Shown here piece after piece: positions 47,140 to 58,240 of a stretch of 64,000 nt of DNA (position 1 is the stretch's first letter; each line of letters starts with the position of its first letter). Position numbers and translations under genes: made by a program. The notes beneath the pieces are model-generated. The model was not told the origin of the DNA, searched no databases, and saw only the letters and a program-made list of their open reading frames with translations. Source of the stretch: Magnolia sinica (Eukaryota > Streptophyta > Magnoliopsida > Magnoliales > Magnoliaceae); assembly GCF_029962835.1 (NCBI RefSeq), contig NC_080579.1, forward strand, positions 79,129,959 to 79,193,958, written 5' to 3'.

Positions 47140-48800
47140 TATGCCTCCATTATGTTAAATGTTGGATGTGTATCCTCCATCATATGGGGCCCACCTTTGA
47201 TTTAGATCATCCATCTTGTGAGCCAAACCTATAAAGTGGATCATTCATCATGTGAGACTTGTCTTGGATGTAGACCATTCATCATCAGGGGTTGACCATT
47301 GACATGGACCATCCATCATGTGGGGACCACCTAGATGTAGGTCATCCATCATGTGGGACCTACCATAATGCTAATTGTCCTTTATGTGGGACCCCTTGAT
47401 GTCCACTACCCACCACGTGGAATCCACATTTGATGTGTCCATCGCGTGCGCCCCACCTTTGAAGTGGGTTGTCCATCATGTGGGGCCCACTTTTGATATC
47501 CACCATCTATCATGTGGGGAGCACCTTCTTTAGGATCATCCATCATGGCCTGGGTCGTCCATTATGCGAGACCTTGGATATGGGTCGTCCATTATGCGAG
47601 ACCTTGGATGTGGACCGTCCATTAGGTGGGGCCCACTTAATGTTGATTGTCCATCATGAGGAGCCACACTTTGATGTGGGCCATCCATCATGTGTGGTCC
47701 ACTCCATCCATTACGTGAGCCACCGTGATGTGGACCATTCATTATGTGGGTCCCCCCTTCAATATGAATCATTTATCATATGGGCCCACCTTTGATGTCA
47801 ACCGGCCATCATGTGGGCCCACCTTTGATGTCCACCATCCATTATGTAGGTCTCACCTTTGATGTGGATCATCCATCAAGTGGGGCCCACTTAACTTGGA
47901 TGGTCTATCATGTTGGGCCACACTTTGATATAGGTCATCCATCATGTTGGGCCCACCTTTGATGTAAACAGTGCATTATTTGGGCCCACCTTGATGTGGA
48001 CCATTCACCATGTGGGCGGCACCTTCGTTGGGCCATCCATCTCTCGACGTCTCGAGTAGATACCTCAGGCTGAATGTCCATCTGTACACCCGACCTTTAG
48101 GAAAATTAGGAATGAAAAAAAGTGGGAGAGGCACAGGTGGTTACTTGCAACGTAATAGCTTTAATATAACTCACGCTTAGACAAATAAAGCTAATTGACT
48201 CAGTACAAGACATTTCACTCGTGCAATTTATATCATAAGGGCGGAAGCACTTCGTTACACTCTCCTGAAAGCTCCCTGTAAGTAACACTCAGAAAAAAAG
48301 GTACACAACTCAGTAGTAATATGGGTTGTTCATAATGCGGGCCCACTTTTGATGTCCACCACCCATCATGTGGATCCCACCTTTGCAATAGACTGTCCAT
48401 CATGTGAGGGCCACTAAATGTAGATAGTCCATCATGCAAGGCAACATTTTGATGCGGGCCATCCATCATGTGGGACCCATCTTTGATGTTCACCATCCAT
48501 CATGTGGGACCCACCTTTGATGTGGACCATCCATCATGCAGGGCTCAACTGGGTCTTCATCATGTGGCCCACCTTTGATTTCAACCTTCTATAATGTGGT
48601 CCCACCTTCAATGTCTACCATCCATTATGTGGGTTCCATCTTTGATATGAGTCATCCATCATGTATCGTCACACTTTGATGTGGGTTGTCCATCATGTGG
48701 GGCCCACCTTTGATGTGACCATGCATTATGTGAGCTCACTTTGATATGGATCATTCATTATATGGAGCCCCACCTTCAGTATGAGTTGCTCATTATATGA
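47140..48800. repeat. 'catccatcatgtggggcccac' minisatellite array
   Basis: Units of about 33-40 bp of the form 'ccatcatgtggggcccacc' + 'tttgatgtggac' repeat some forty times with considerable decay. The array is interrupted at about 48095-48320 by non-repetitive sequence. All open frames here (His/Met/Gly/Pro-rich) follow from the repeat. Confidence 0.88.
48095..48320. other. ~225-bp unique block interrupting the minisatellite
   Basis: Sequence from about 'gacctttaggaaaattagg' to 'cacaactcagtagtaatatg' has no resemblance to the surrounding units, which resume on both sides. I find no convincing terminal repeats, tRNA-like A/B boxes or poly-A end. It may be an insertion or the fossil of the pre-array sequence. 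Confidence 0.6.
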
Positions 48801-49251
48801 TCCCAATTGGAGAGATGGTAGAGAGAATAGAGGAGTGCAACATATGGTAATTTCTTTAAAAGTTTAAGATAAATTTGTTAAAAAATTAACAAAAAATGTT
48901 TGCCCGCCTAAACTAAATAAGCTCTAAAAAATAAAATAAAATAAAAATAAATAAATAAATAAAATTAACCTCCTTATCCATTAGTTTTAAAGAGTTTTTT
49001 AATTAAGATCTAAAATTAGAGTTTTATCAAATGATTTATTTGAAATAAGCTCTTATTAAGTAGAAATGCCAAACAATCCATGAGAGGAATGAGTAGCTTA
49101 GCAAGGTAGTTTTGAAAGAAGGCACCGGATTATAATTTCTTTAGGTAAATTTTATTTTATTTAATTTATTAATTTATTTATTAATATATTTTGGAATTGG
49201 GGAGAGCAATCGTTGGTACGGGAACATCTCAAAAGTGGAGGTGAGACCTCA

Positions 49252-49940
49252 CCCGTACACGTGAACAATACACATGGCACGGTTGGAGGGCAATCCAGAC
49301 CTTCGAAATCTCTGACCCAACCTGGATGTAGCAAGCATTATGAAAGCACTGCACCTCAGGGTATAATATGAACCATATGATTTTTTTTACATTCGTATTG
49401 TATTTGGACAACTAACTATTACTTTTAACCATCCATTTTACAGCCACTAAATGGATGGTTAGGATCACTTGATGAATATACTTTAGAGACATGCTCCATC
49501 TACGATGGAATGCAGTATTTAGATGGTCTGGATATCTGTATAACAGGTAGTGATTGAACACCCACCATTAAAGCCTTCTCATGGGCCACAAAAGTTTTGG
49601 GTTAAGTTTATATTTGCGTTTTCTCTACATCTATATCCCTATAACCTTTTCAATAGGTTTGAGGGCAAATAATAGTACAGTTGGTTTTAGGAAGATTTTA
49701 ATGGTGGGGTTCAATCACCACTGATTTCTTGTAGTGTGGTTCATCTAAGATTTTGATCCGCTTCATTTTTTAACTTGTGCTTAAATAATGACCTAAAATC
49801 CATGAACGGCATGGATAAAATAAATATACTATTGTGGGACCTACTGTAAGTGTCCATGGACAATAGTCCAAGATGTACCCGGATTTCCTTGCAAGTTGCA
49901 ACCCTGACCACGGAAAGTGCCTTCCGTAGGGGAAGCGGAT
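49252..49940. repeat. Dispersed repeat, copy 2 (partner of 8525-9330)
   Basis: Aligns by eye with 8525-9200 over its whole length, including 'acttttaaccatccattttacagccactaaatg', 'acatgctccatctac' and 'ctgtataaca', then a fold-back core at about 49545-49850 ('agtgattgaacacccaccatt' against 'aatggtggggttcaatcac'). Confidence 0.75.
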
Positions 49941-49996
49941 TAGCCGCTGACGGCTTCATTAGCTCTCTCCCTACAGAAGTTTCTTCTTTTTTGGAC

Positions 49997-50420
49997 CATC
50001 CAATGATGTATGTGTTGCATCCGTGCTGTCCAGTCATTTAGAGATTATTTGAAGGCATGAGCCAAAGATCAAGGTGGTTTCAAACCTCAAGTAAACACGC
50101 CACCTAATACAAAGGGATTGAATACCTACCATTAGAAAAGATTTGGGAGCTACAAAAGTTTTCAATTTAGCTAATATTTTTGTTTTCTGTTCATATGTAT
50201 CCGTGTGAGCTTATGAACACGTTGGATCTCCAAAAACATCATAGTGGGTTTAGGAAGGTTTCAACGGTGGTCATCACTGTCCCATTTTTTCTATGATGGG
50301 TCGGCTTGAGCGTTGAATCTGTCTCATTTCTTGCCTCATGACCTGAAATAATATCACTAAAGGATGAACGGTCAAAAATACAACACATGCATGACGGTGG
50401 AGCTCATAAAACTTGGTGAC
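49997..50420. repeat. GGGCCCAC-type fold-back element
   Basis: Left arm 'ccatccaatgatgtatgtgt' ... 'ggattgaatacctaccatt'; the right arm, read in reverse, has 'gtgatgaccaccgttgaaac' and 'ttgaccgttcatcc' in mirror order. The loop is about 120 bp around 'ctgttcatatgtatccgtg'. Moderately decayed, non-coding. Confidence 0.6.
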
Positions 50421-50504
50421 ATGACGGCATAGCTAATGAATACGTCAGTAGCCGCTCCGCCGCCTTTGGACGCGAATCAGCTACTGACAAGTTGAGCAGG
50501 GAGA

Positions 50505-50965
50505 ATTGGATTGAAGTGACGCCACACCAAGTTCCGTGAACCCCTCGCTAATGTATAATGTATGGGTTGTATTCACATGATTTATCCATTTGGAAACGTC
50601 ATTTTAAGCCATGATCCAACGAATGAGGTAGTTCCAGAGCTGGATAAAACAGCCATAAGAGTGACGTCGAGCATTGAAATCCTCCTGAGGCCCACCATGA
50701 TGTTTATTTGGGATCCAACGTGTTCATGCGTCAACGCATACATGAAAGAAGGGAAAGCACAAATTGAAAACTTTTATGGCCTTTAGAAGTTTTTAAAGGT
50801 GGGTATCACTCTCCTCGCTGTTTTCTGTGGTGGGGTTCACTCTGGCTTTGGATCTGACTCATTCTTTGGATCATGCCTTAATGTAATCTCTCCAAATGGA
50901 TGAACAGTGTAGATACAAAACACACATCATGGTGGGGCCCACAGAAGTTGGTGACGTCACCTCAC
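50505..50965. repeat. GGGCCCAC-type fold-back element, both arms clear
   Basis: The left arm ('gtataatgtatgggttgtatt', 'tccatttggaaacgtcatttt', 'atgatccaacgaatgagg') pairs with the right arm at about 50800-50960 in reverse complement ('tgtgttttgtatctacac', 'tccatttggagagatta', 'atgatccaaagaatgag'). It ends near 'ggtgacgtcacc', itself a perfect 12-bp palindrome (50950-50961). No coding frame. Confidence 0.72.
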
Positions 50966-52330
50966 CAACGAGTCTGGCTACACACCCTGTCAGTAGCTAT
51001 TTCGTGTCCGCCTCCGTCCGTCCGAAGCTAATGGAGACCACCGGGATATTTGCGAGGAATTCAGCTAGCCTTGACTGCAGGAACTTCCAGCAGCGATTGT
51101 CACTGACAATCTACCTCCTAATCACACGAAGATGCTGCAGGTGTGGCTGCAAGCAATCCGTTCCTTAACCACATGGAGTTCAGCCAAATTGGTCACAGCA
51201 GGATTTGCCAGAATAGAACAGGCCCATTCATTTTGCTAGCTGAGTTAAAAAATAAAAAAAATCCAGAACTCAAGTGAGGTGACGCTGTTGGCGGACGGTT
51301 TATTTCCTATCTCATGTAATGTGCGTGCAGGCATACCAAAATTGATAAAACGGTTAGATCCAAATTAATTAAATTTGACTTAAAGTGCTGAAATAAACAA
51401 ATATTTCTAATATGAATGTATATGATTAGATTATGAGAAAATTGGTTACTTACTCAACAACTTGTAAAATTTTATAATGATTGGATGACAATCGGAGGAT
51501 TGGGTTCTTTTTCCGAAGATGTATTACTTTACATCTTTCAAAAAAATTTAAAAATAAAAAAATAATTTAGAATACTAGTGTAATTAAATAAAAGGAAAAA
51601 CTCAAAATCAATTATTGGGAGCAACGACAAGAATGCATCTATTGAAAGAACTGTGTGATATTGGATAAATGACAAATCTAACATATGACCGTAAATTTGA
51701 ATTACAATTAAAAATTATAGTTAAGAATTACTACTACTTGATTATCATTACTTATACGATAGGTTAAGATAAAGTAAATTGATAGATTTGTTTTGTTTGA
51801 TTGGATTTATAGATGATTGGTGTGTAAATTTCCTCTCCCATTTATAAATTTCCGATGTACAACTTATTCTTCTAAATATTTCTTCCATTACTTCAATGGT
51901 TACAGTAGTTGGAAAGCTTTTCTTTAGATCATTATTTTTGTTACATTTCTTCTTACTGATCGTTCTTCTTTTCTTTGTCAAGTTTTGTTCTGTTTCTCAG
52001 CTGCTCCTACTTTTATATGCCTCTCAGTGGCTTGTTCCATTTATGGATGCCTCTTAGCCTCTCTTTTTAACTTTTGTATGCCTCTCGGACACTCGATATG
52101 CTTTTGGACCCCTCTCGACTGCCTCGTATATGCCTATCGGTTACTTGGTTTGCTTTTAAATACCTCTCAGTTGCTCTCTATCTTATCATCCCTACCAATT
52201 ATGATTTTGTAAAATATACTCTAAGTATCTTTAAATATTTTTAACATATTACATATTTTCCTTCTTATTATAAAGGTGTCATTTTCAATTGAGTTTCCTA
52301 AGAACGATCAGAAATATAGTATAACAAATA
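50966..52330. other. AT-rich non-coding stretch with a short CCTCTCGG repeat
   Basis: No supported gene. At about 52000-52190 a degenerate ~28-35-bp unit ('atgcctctcggtt' / 'tgcctcttagcc' / 'acccctctcgact') repeats six or seven times. The remainder, especially 51250-51980, is A/T-rich without recognisable element ends. Confidence 0.5.
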
Positions 52331-52334
52331 AGGG

Positions 52335-52640
52335 GAAACAGTGTCCACAATAAAACATTTGTGAGCCACAAAAGATTTGACTAGGCTGATGTTTTTGTAT
52401 TTTCATAGGGGGAATAGCATATAAACATCACGATGGACTTTAGGAAGTTTTTAGCGGTAGGCATTTCATTCCCCACATTGTCTTGTACTGGCCCACTTGA
52501 GTTTTGGATCTGCCTCATTTAAAGGTTCATGTCCTAAGATGAGTTAGCAAAAATGGATGGATGGGTAAATTTCTTACAAACATCATGGGGGGATGTCCTT
52601 TATTTTCACCTTCTAAGACTCCACATGTGCAAGCAACCTT
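52335..52640. repeat. Right half of a GGGCCCAC-type fold-back element
   Basis: 'gagccacaaaagatttgactaggctgatgt' followed by 'cacttgagttttggatctg' and 'ttcttacaaacatcatgg' matches 9310-9584 in order. The left arm appears missing. Confidence 0.55.
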
Positions 52641-52687
52641 CCGTTTAACAGACAATACCAAACGCCATGTGTGAAAGATTAAAATAT

Positions 52688-53080
52688 AACATGATTATAA
52701 AAAACAAGCATATCAAAAGCTCAGGTGAGCCACACCAAAATGGAACAAGATTATGAAAAGCAGGCATATCAAAAGCTTAGGTGAGCCACACCAATGAAAC
52801 AATAGTAACAGAATGGTCTACCATTGAAACCTTCGCAGAGCTGACAATGATATTTATTTACGATTTAAACTGTTCCAAAGATTACTATCACTCAAGCAAA
52901 CCATAAGAACAAATATCATACTGATACAAAACTTATGTCACTTTTCAATCCCCCTATTTTGCATGGCATGGCCTACATGAGTTTTAGATTGCTTGATTTT
53001 TAGTATCATGTTCTATTGTAGTATTGTAAAACAGATGGACAAAATGGATTTGTCATAGACATCTCTCTGGCCCCATAGAG
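52688..53080. repeat. Fold-back element with a 54-bp tandem duplication in its left arm
   Basis: The left arm 'aagcatatcaaaagctcagg' is duplicated in tandem (52688-52742 and 52743-52797, few differences). The right arm at about 52960-53075 mirrors it ('acatgagttttagattgctt'). Loop around 52860-52930. It belongs to the same sub-family as the element at 53183-54240. Confidence 0.68.
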
Positions 53081-53182
53081 CCTCATGCATAAGAATATCT
53101 CCATTTATGAGTCACTAGCAATCAGCTTGCGAGAATGGATTGCCAGTGACCCTGGGCACTTTGGCATAAAGTGCCCGGGGTT

Positions 53183-54240
53183 GTGTGGGGTCCATAAAGA
53201 TGTTCATGACAAATCCACTCCATTCATATGTTTTGAAAGACCACAATAGGACAGGATTCTAAAAATCAAGCAGATACAAATTCACGTGGGCCACACCAAC
53301 AAAATAGTTGGAACAACAATATCCACGATTGAAACCTTCCTAGAGCTGACCATGATGTTTATATGCCATCCAAATCATTAATATAATTAGGGGTGTACAT
53401 TGAGTGGAACCGAGTCTAGTTGGCCTCAGCTCGACTCGGCTCAGCTCGGTCACTAGCCAGCCTCACCTCGAACTTGACTTGGCTTGGTCCTCGAGCCTGA
53501 CTGGCCAGCTCGACTCGATTCGGTTAGCAGCTGGGCCAGTTCAAGTCGAGTTCGAGCCAAGATCTAGTTGAGTTCACTTGCGTAGCATTTTCACAGGCAC
53601 CTGAATTGCACCTTCAAAATTTGACTATATTTGAGACAGTAGCAATGGTTTTTCTGGTATTTTATCAAACACCTTCTAAGCAACATAAAAATCAAGAAAA
53701 AAAGAATATTGGTTTCATATACATACCTTTCTTGCCACCAGCTACGCTTCATTGAGTCATTTCATCAAACACTTGGTGAGCAACATCAATATTAAAGTAA
53801 TCGAGTCACCGAATTGGTTCGATGCAAGTTCGCTTCGAGCTGGGTTCGATCCGAGTCAAGTTGAGCTGGGGGCCAACTTGAACTCATTTTTGAGCTTAAA
53901 AAATCAACTCGACTTGGCTCGAACTCCGCTTCGAACCGAGTTGAACCGAGCTTTTTCGAGTCGAGTTGGTTTGTGTACACCTCTAAATATAATTATTACT
54001 ACTTAGATAAATTATAAGAATAAATGTCACCTTGATATAAAACTTCCGTCTTACGTCACCGTCACGATCACTGTCACTGTCACTGTCACCATCATGTGTT
54101 CGATTTCTACTGTTTCGTGTGGTATGGCCGACGTGAGCTTTGGATCTACCTAAAGTTTAGAATTCTGTCCTACTGTCGTCTTTTAAAAACAGATGGACGT
54201 GAATTGTCATGGACATGTGTATAAGCTCCACACCGTTGCG
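53183..54240. repeat. Fold-back element split in its loop by a hAT-like insertion
   Basis: The left arm (53183-53387: 'gacaaatccactccattcat', 'aggacaggattctaaa', 'cgtgggccacacc') pairs with the right arm (53994-54240) read in reverse ('gacaattcacgtccatctg', 'aggacagaattctaaa', 'cgtcggccatacc'). The hAT-like element at 53388-53985 sits in the loop. A (GTCACT)n-like run lies at about 54055-54092. Confidence 0.75.
53388..53985. mobile_element. hAT-like non-autonomous element, 598 bp
   Basis: Ends TAGGGGTGTACA and TGTACACCTCTA form a 12-bp inverted repeat with one mismatch. The flanking 8-bp duplication AATATAAT is exact (53380-53387, 53986-53993). The internal sequence is rich in 'ctcgactcggctc' and its complement, so the subterminal regions also fold. 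Same terminal type as the element at 23293-27288. No transposase. Confidence 0.88.
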
Positions 54241-54930
54241 GGTTATTATTTGGTAGTCTGGAAGATTAAGAAGATTCAAATAAATAGACTCCACTCGTAG
54301 CATCCAATTAGCAAAAAATATTTAAATTTTTATATTTTTGAGTTAAAAAACAGCTTAATTGCTTTGATTTTTAATTTTAGGCGCGCTTTGAGTGGTGTGT
54401 CACCATATCTTGTGGTAGTGCCGGGCTGTTGTGGGGCCTGCTAAATGTGTGCGTCTTATCCAGGACGTCCATCAATTGTGTTCCCCCAACTTTGACCATA
54501 ACCTAAAAATCATGCCGACCCAAAACTCAAGTGGGCCACACCAGAGGGAATTTTTTGAAAGGGGATGCCCACCATTGGTTTTCCATGGGGCTCCTTTGTG
54601 TTGTGTATATGGAATCCCTACCATTCAAACTATTATTTTGCTTGGATGAAGGGTTAGACAAAAAAACGGGTCCTTACTCTTGCTCGGGTGGTAGACTCCC
54701 AGGAGTTTCAACACCCAGTTTAGGGTTTGAATAACCATAGGTGGTGAAATTCCACTAGCTTGAGCGTGTGGGGGTGTATGCGCGTGTTTTATTTTTATTT
54801 TTATTTATTAAAAAAAAAAAAGACACGGGAGATTTTGCAACTCAGTGAACCCCATTGCAAATCAAGAGTGCCAGTCCCTCCCATCAGTTTTACTGTACTA
54901 TGCCCGATTCAATTCACCACTGTGTGTGTG

Positions 54931-54933
<3 letters not shown>
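54241..54933. other. Non-coding stretch
   Basis: A/T-rich at 54290-54380, then fold-back-like fragments at 54430-54660 ('caagtgggccacaccagagg') and an A run near 54811-54822. No supported gene. Confidence 0.4.

Positions 54934-55007
<74 letters not shown>
54934..55007. repeat. (TA)n microsatellite
   Basis: About 74 bp of perfect AT dinucleotide, preceded by a short GT run. Tyr-Ile repeat open frames on both strands result from it. Confidence 0.92.
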
Positions 55008-55009
<2 letters not shown>

Positions 55010-55340
55010 GAAACGCTCACCTGCGAACCAGTTCGTACGTGCTATATACGAACTTTTTTGAGAACCTATCATACGTGATGTGGATCCAAAATTTGAACCG
55101 TTCATGTGAAGCAGCACCTCCTGAAACCCCCCAGGACCAAGTTTTACTTTGATCTAAAACTTTGATGGGCCATGAAAAATGAAAATAGTTTCCTCCCTTG
55201 ATTTGCATTTCTCTTTGCTATGGCCCACAAGAATTTTAGATCAGCGTGAAAATTTGTTACAGGGGGTTTCATGGGATTCCGCATCACATGGACCGTTCAG
55301 ATTAGACACACATGACACGTGTGCAAAGGTGCGCAGGAGA

Positions 55341-55365
<25 letters not shown>
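55008..55365. repeat. Fold-back element, ~355 bp
   Basis: The left arm ('cgctcacctgcgaacc', 'tgaaccgttcatgtga', 'cctgaaaccccc', 'tttgatctaaaac') pairs with the right arm read in reverse ('gctctcctgcgcacc', 'tgaacggtccatgtga', 'catgaaaccccc', 'cgctgatctaaaat'). The loop is centred near 55185. A TA run abuts it on the left and a CT run (55344-55380) on the right. Confidence 0.78.

Positions 55366-55389
<24 letters not shown>
55344..55389. repeat. (CT)n then (AT)n microsatellite
   Basis: CT run at 55344-55380 followed by five AT units. It separates two fold-back elements. Confidence 0.9.
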
Positions 55390-55407
55390 CCCATGAGTTC
55401 CAACTGT

Positions 55408-56406
55408 GTGGGCCCCACTATGATATGTGTCGAACATCCATCCCATCACCCAGATGAACCATTCCATGGTGGACTGCAGGCTAAAAAATCAAGTCAATCC
55501 ATGACTTGGGTGGGCCACACCACATACAACAGTTGAGAGAGGTTACCCTCCCATTAAAACATTCATAATCATTTATTGAGCCCACTGAGATATGGTTCAC
55601 AAATCCAGCCCATCCATTGTGTGTGTCCCACTTGAATGAGGGGTCACACCAAGTTTCAGCCGCATACAAAACTCAGCTGGACCTGCAAAGTGATTTTATA
55701 TGTTTTAGTCATATCTTCAAATGGTTTTAGATTGTATGGTCCACCTGAACTCTGTATACAGCTTATTTTTGGGATATCCAATGGGACCCATCAAATGTAC
55801 GGTGTTGATGTTCGACACACATCACGGTGGGGCCCACACAGCTCGACCTCATGGAAAGTTCCCATGAAGTCGACCTTATGGTACCATTTCCCATACATAC
55901 ATACATACATACATACATACATACTTATATGGGAAAGGGTTCTATGCGGTCGGGCTCATGGGAACTTCCAATGAGGTCGATCTATGTAGGACCCACCATG
56001 ATGTATCTCAAGCATCAACACCGTGCATTTGATGGATCCCCTTTAAATTATGGGATATGCCAAAAATCAGCCATGTACGGAACTTAGGTGGGCAATACCA
56101 TCTAAAATCATGTAAAGACATGCCTAAAACATATAAAAGCACTTGGTGGGGCCCACATGAAATTTGGTCTGACCCCTCATCCAAGTGAGATACACATAAT
56201 GGATGGGCTGGATTTATGAACCACATCTCGGTGGGCCTAACAAATGATTATGAATGTTTTAATGGAGGATAACCCCTCTCAACTTTTATATGTGGGGTAG
56301 CCCACAAGACATGGATTGAATTGATTTTTAACCCCTTGGCCCACCAGGGAATGGTGCATCTGACTGATGGGGTAGATGTTCGACACGCATCATGGTGGGG
56401 CCAAAC
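55408..56406. repeat. ~1-kb fold-back element with ~450-bp arms
   Basis: The left arm 55408-55870 and right arm 55960-56406 are inverted copies: for example 'atgttcgacacacatcacgg' and 'ggtgttgatg' on the left mirror 'caacaccgtgcatttgatgg' on the right, and 'attcataatcatttattgag' mirrors 'caaatgattatgaatg'. The ~90-bp loop holds an ACAT tetranucleotide run (55892-55925). The outer ends are 'tgtgggccccactatgat' and 'catcatggtggggcca'. No coding capacity. A related half occurs in L copy 1 near 14236-14355. Confidence 0.85.
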
Positions 56407-56858
56407 AATGCCTTCATCATCCCTTAATAGAATTGAGTGGAAATTAAAAAAATAAAAAAATAAAAAATTCTACCAAGAGGAACGAATTTATGCAGGAATT
56501 ACTTGAAAACAAAGGATTTCAAAGAGACGATTATATAGAATACTTATATATTATTACCCACATACTTAATACATACCTAATTATTTATACACTTCGAAAT
56601 CTAACATTTGGTTGTACCTAATTTCATGATATCTAATAAAATTTTACTTTAATAATTTTTTTCTTTTTGCATTTTGTCAGTACCTTTTTTAGTGGCCAAA
56701 ATTAATTTGTTTTTCTTTCTAAGATAGATTAATTTTGTAAACATTTAAATCCCAATCAGTTTCTAGAAATGTTGTGGAAAAATTCATTAGAAATTCAAAT
56801 TTATCAAATAATGCATTTATGGCAGATAAGGTGCAACCCAGCCCCTCCCAAGATGGTG
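56407..56858. other. AT-rich non-coding spacer
   Basis: A-rich run at about 56441-56465 and otherwise A/T-rich sequence with no recognised motif or frame. Confidence 0.4.
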
Positions 56859-57333
56859 CGACCCTTACCATGGGGCCCACCTTGATGTATGTATTCTATA
56901 TCCATGCTGTTCATTTATTTTGGCAGATCATTTTAGGGCATAAGGTCCAAAAATGAAGCAAATCCAAATCTCATGTGGATCATATCATTGTAAACAGTGG
57001 TGATTGACCATTTAAAACTATTTGTGGACCAAAAGAGTTTTGGATCAAGCTGAAATTTATTTATTTTTATTTTTTCCTTTATCTTAATCCAAGTTTGTGT
57101 GACCTTATCAACAGGTTGGATGAAAAAAAAAAAACATTACAGAAGCATTACAACGGTCCCTAGTAAGTTTTTAATGGTGGGAAGTTCAATCTCCACTATT
57201 TCCTATAGTATGGTCCACTTAAGATTTGGATCTGCTCAATTTTTGGACTGGTGCCTTAAAATGATCTTTCAAAAACGGATGGATGGCATGGATATAGAAT
57301 ACATACATCAAGGTGAGCCACATGGTAAGGGCC
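56859..57333. repeat. GGGCCCAC-type fold-back element, best-preserved example
   Basis: The termini CCCTTACCATG and CATGGTAAGGG are inverted repeats. The arms (56862-57040 and 57165-57331) pair over about 170 bp: 'catgctgttcatttatttt' against 'catccatccgttttt', 'aaaatgaagcaaatccaaatc' against 'aattgagcagatccaaatc', and 'agtggtgattgacc' against 'agtggagattgaac'. The loop of about 120 bp includes T and A runs. 'tggtgcgaccc' just outside the left end and 'tggtgcggccc' at 57342 are similar, but a clean target duplication is not evident. Confidence 0.85.
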
Positions 57334-57559
57334 ACAACATCTTTGGTGCGGCCCAATCCCGCCTAACGTGCCACGGTCCCTTATGTCGTTGTAAATGTGG
57401 ACCATCCATTTTATTGACCACTAACTCATTCATAATGTTCTTTGATAAATGTGAATCCTTGAACTTGGAATGCACATATTCTAAGGTGGGACCCAAATGA
57501 TAAATTTTCTAAAAGATAGATTATCATTAATTTCCCTTTTCCTAGAATCGTTCCTGGCT

Positions 57560-58240
57560 GTCCGCTTTCATGGCCATTGATCAAATGGTTTTGATGATCA
57601 GAAGAAAGTGTTATTCAAAGGCACATGTAATCAGACGTGTGGCTGACATGATATATGGCCTAAATCAATGATTGACAGAATTTTCCATTGCCAATCTTGA
57701 CCATTCATTTTTCTGGCCATTGATCAAAAGTTAGGATGATCCAATCAAAATGATTCTTACCAGGCACAGAAAATTAAAAGTCTGCCCACTTGATGGATGG
57801 TGTAATTCAATGATCAGACCCTATTTTTTTCTCAAAATAATTCTGTTTAGTCCACTTAATCGGAATTCAATTGGACGATTAGATAACCTAGTCAAAGCAT
57901 TTATTGAGAAACACATTTAATCAAAAGTGGGACCCACATGAAAGATAGCCAAGTTTCATTATTAGACCTACTTTTATACCATCATCTTGATCGCCATCAG
58001 TTGGACCGTTATCTCAAATGGCACATGCAAGATCAACCAACTAATTCCTGGTTAGACCCTTTTCCTACAATAGGTACGGCCCATCCGTTTCCTTGGCCTT
58101 TAATCGATGGTTAGGATGACACAATAAAAGTGTCTCATGAGAAGCATGAGCAATCAAAAGTGGGACCCACATCATAGATGGTCCAGACAGATGTTTACAC
58201 CCACTTTCATACAATTGATCTAATGCAAACGTTTTCACAA
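57560..58240. repeat. Degenerate tandem repeat, ~145-bp period
   Basis: 'tggccattgatcaaatggtt' (57569), 'tggccattgatcaaaagttagg' (57715) and 'ttggcctttaatcgatggttagg' (58095) head similar blocks. Each is followed by 'gaggcacatgtaatcaaaag'-type and 'gtgggacccacatga'-type segments. Intermediate units around 57866 and 58000 are more decayed. No gene. Confidence 0.6.

Larger units (their letters stand above)
46816..49079. mobile_element. Inverted-repeat-bounded element enclosing a minisatellite
   Basis: The left end 'ggcttatttggcatctctac' (46816) and the right end, read in reverse complement from 49079 as 'ggattgtttggcatttctac', match over about 40 bp with few changes. A second inverted block pairs 'taaataagctcatttggtaa' (about 46890) with its counterpart near 49025-49045. 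Everything between is A/T-rich shoulder plus a minisatellite array. No transposase and no clear target duplication. It may be a hAT or MITE-like element that acquired or expanded a satellite. Confidence 0.65.

Noticed and set aside
48095..48320. SINE or tRNA-derived element
   Set aside because: No A/B box pair, poly-A or target duplication could be recognised.
54934..55152. Tyr-Ile repeat open frames
   Set aside because: Direct translation of a TA microsatellite.
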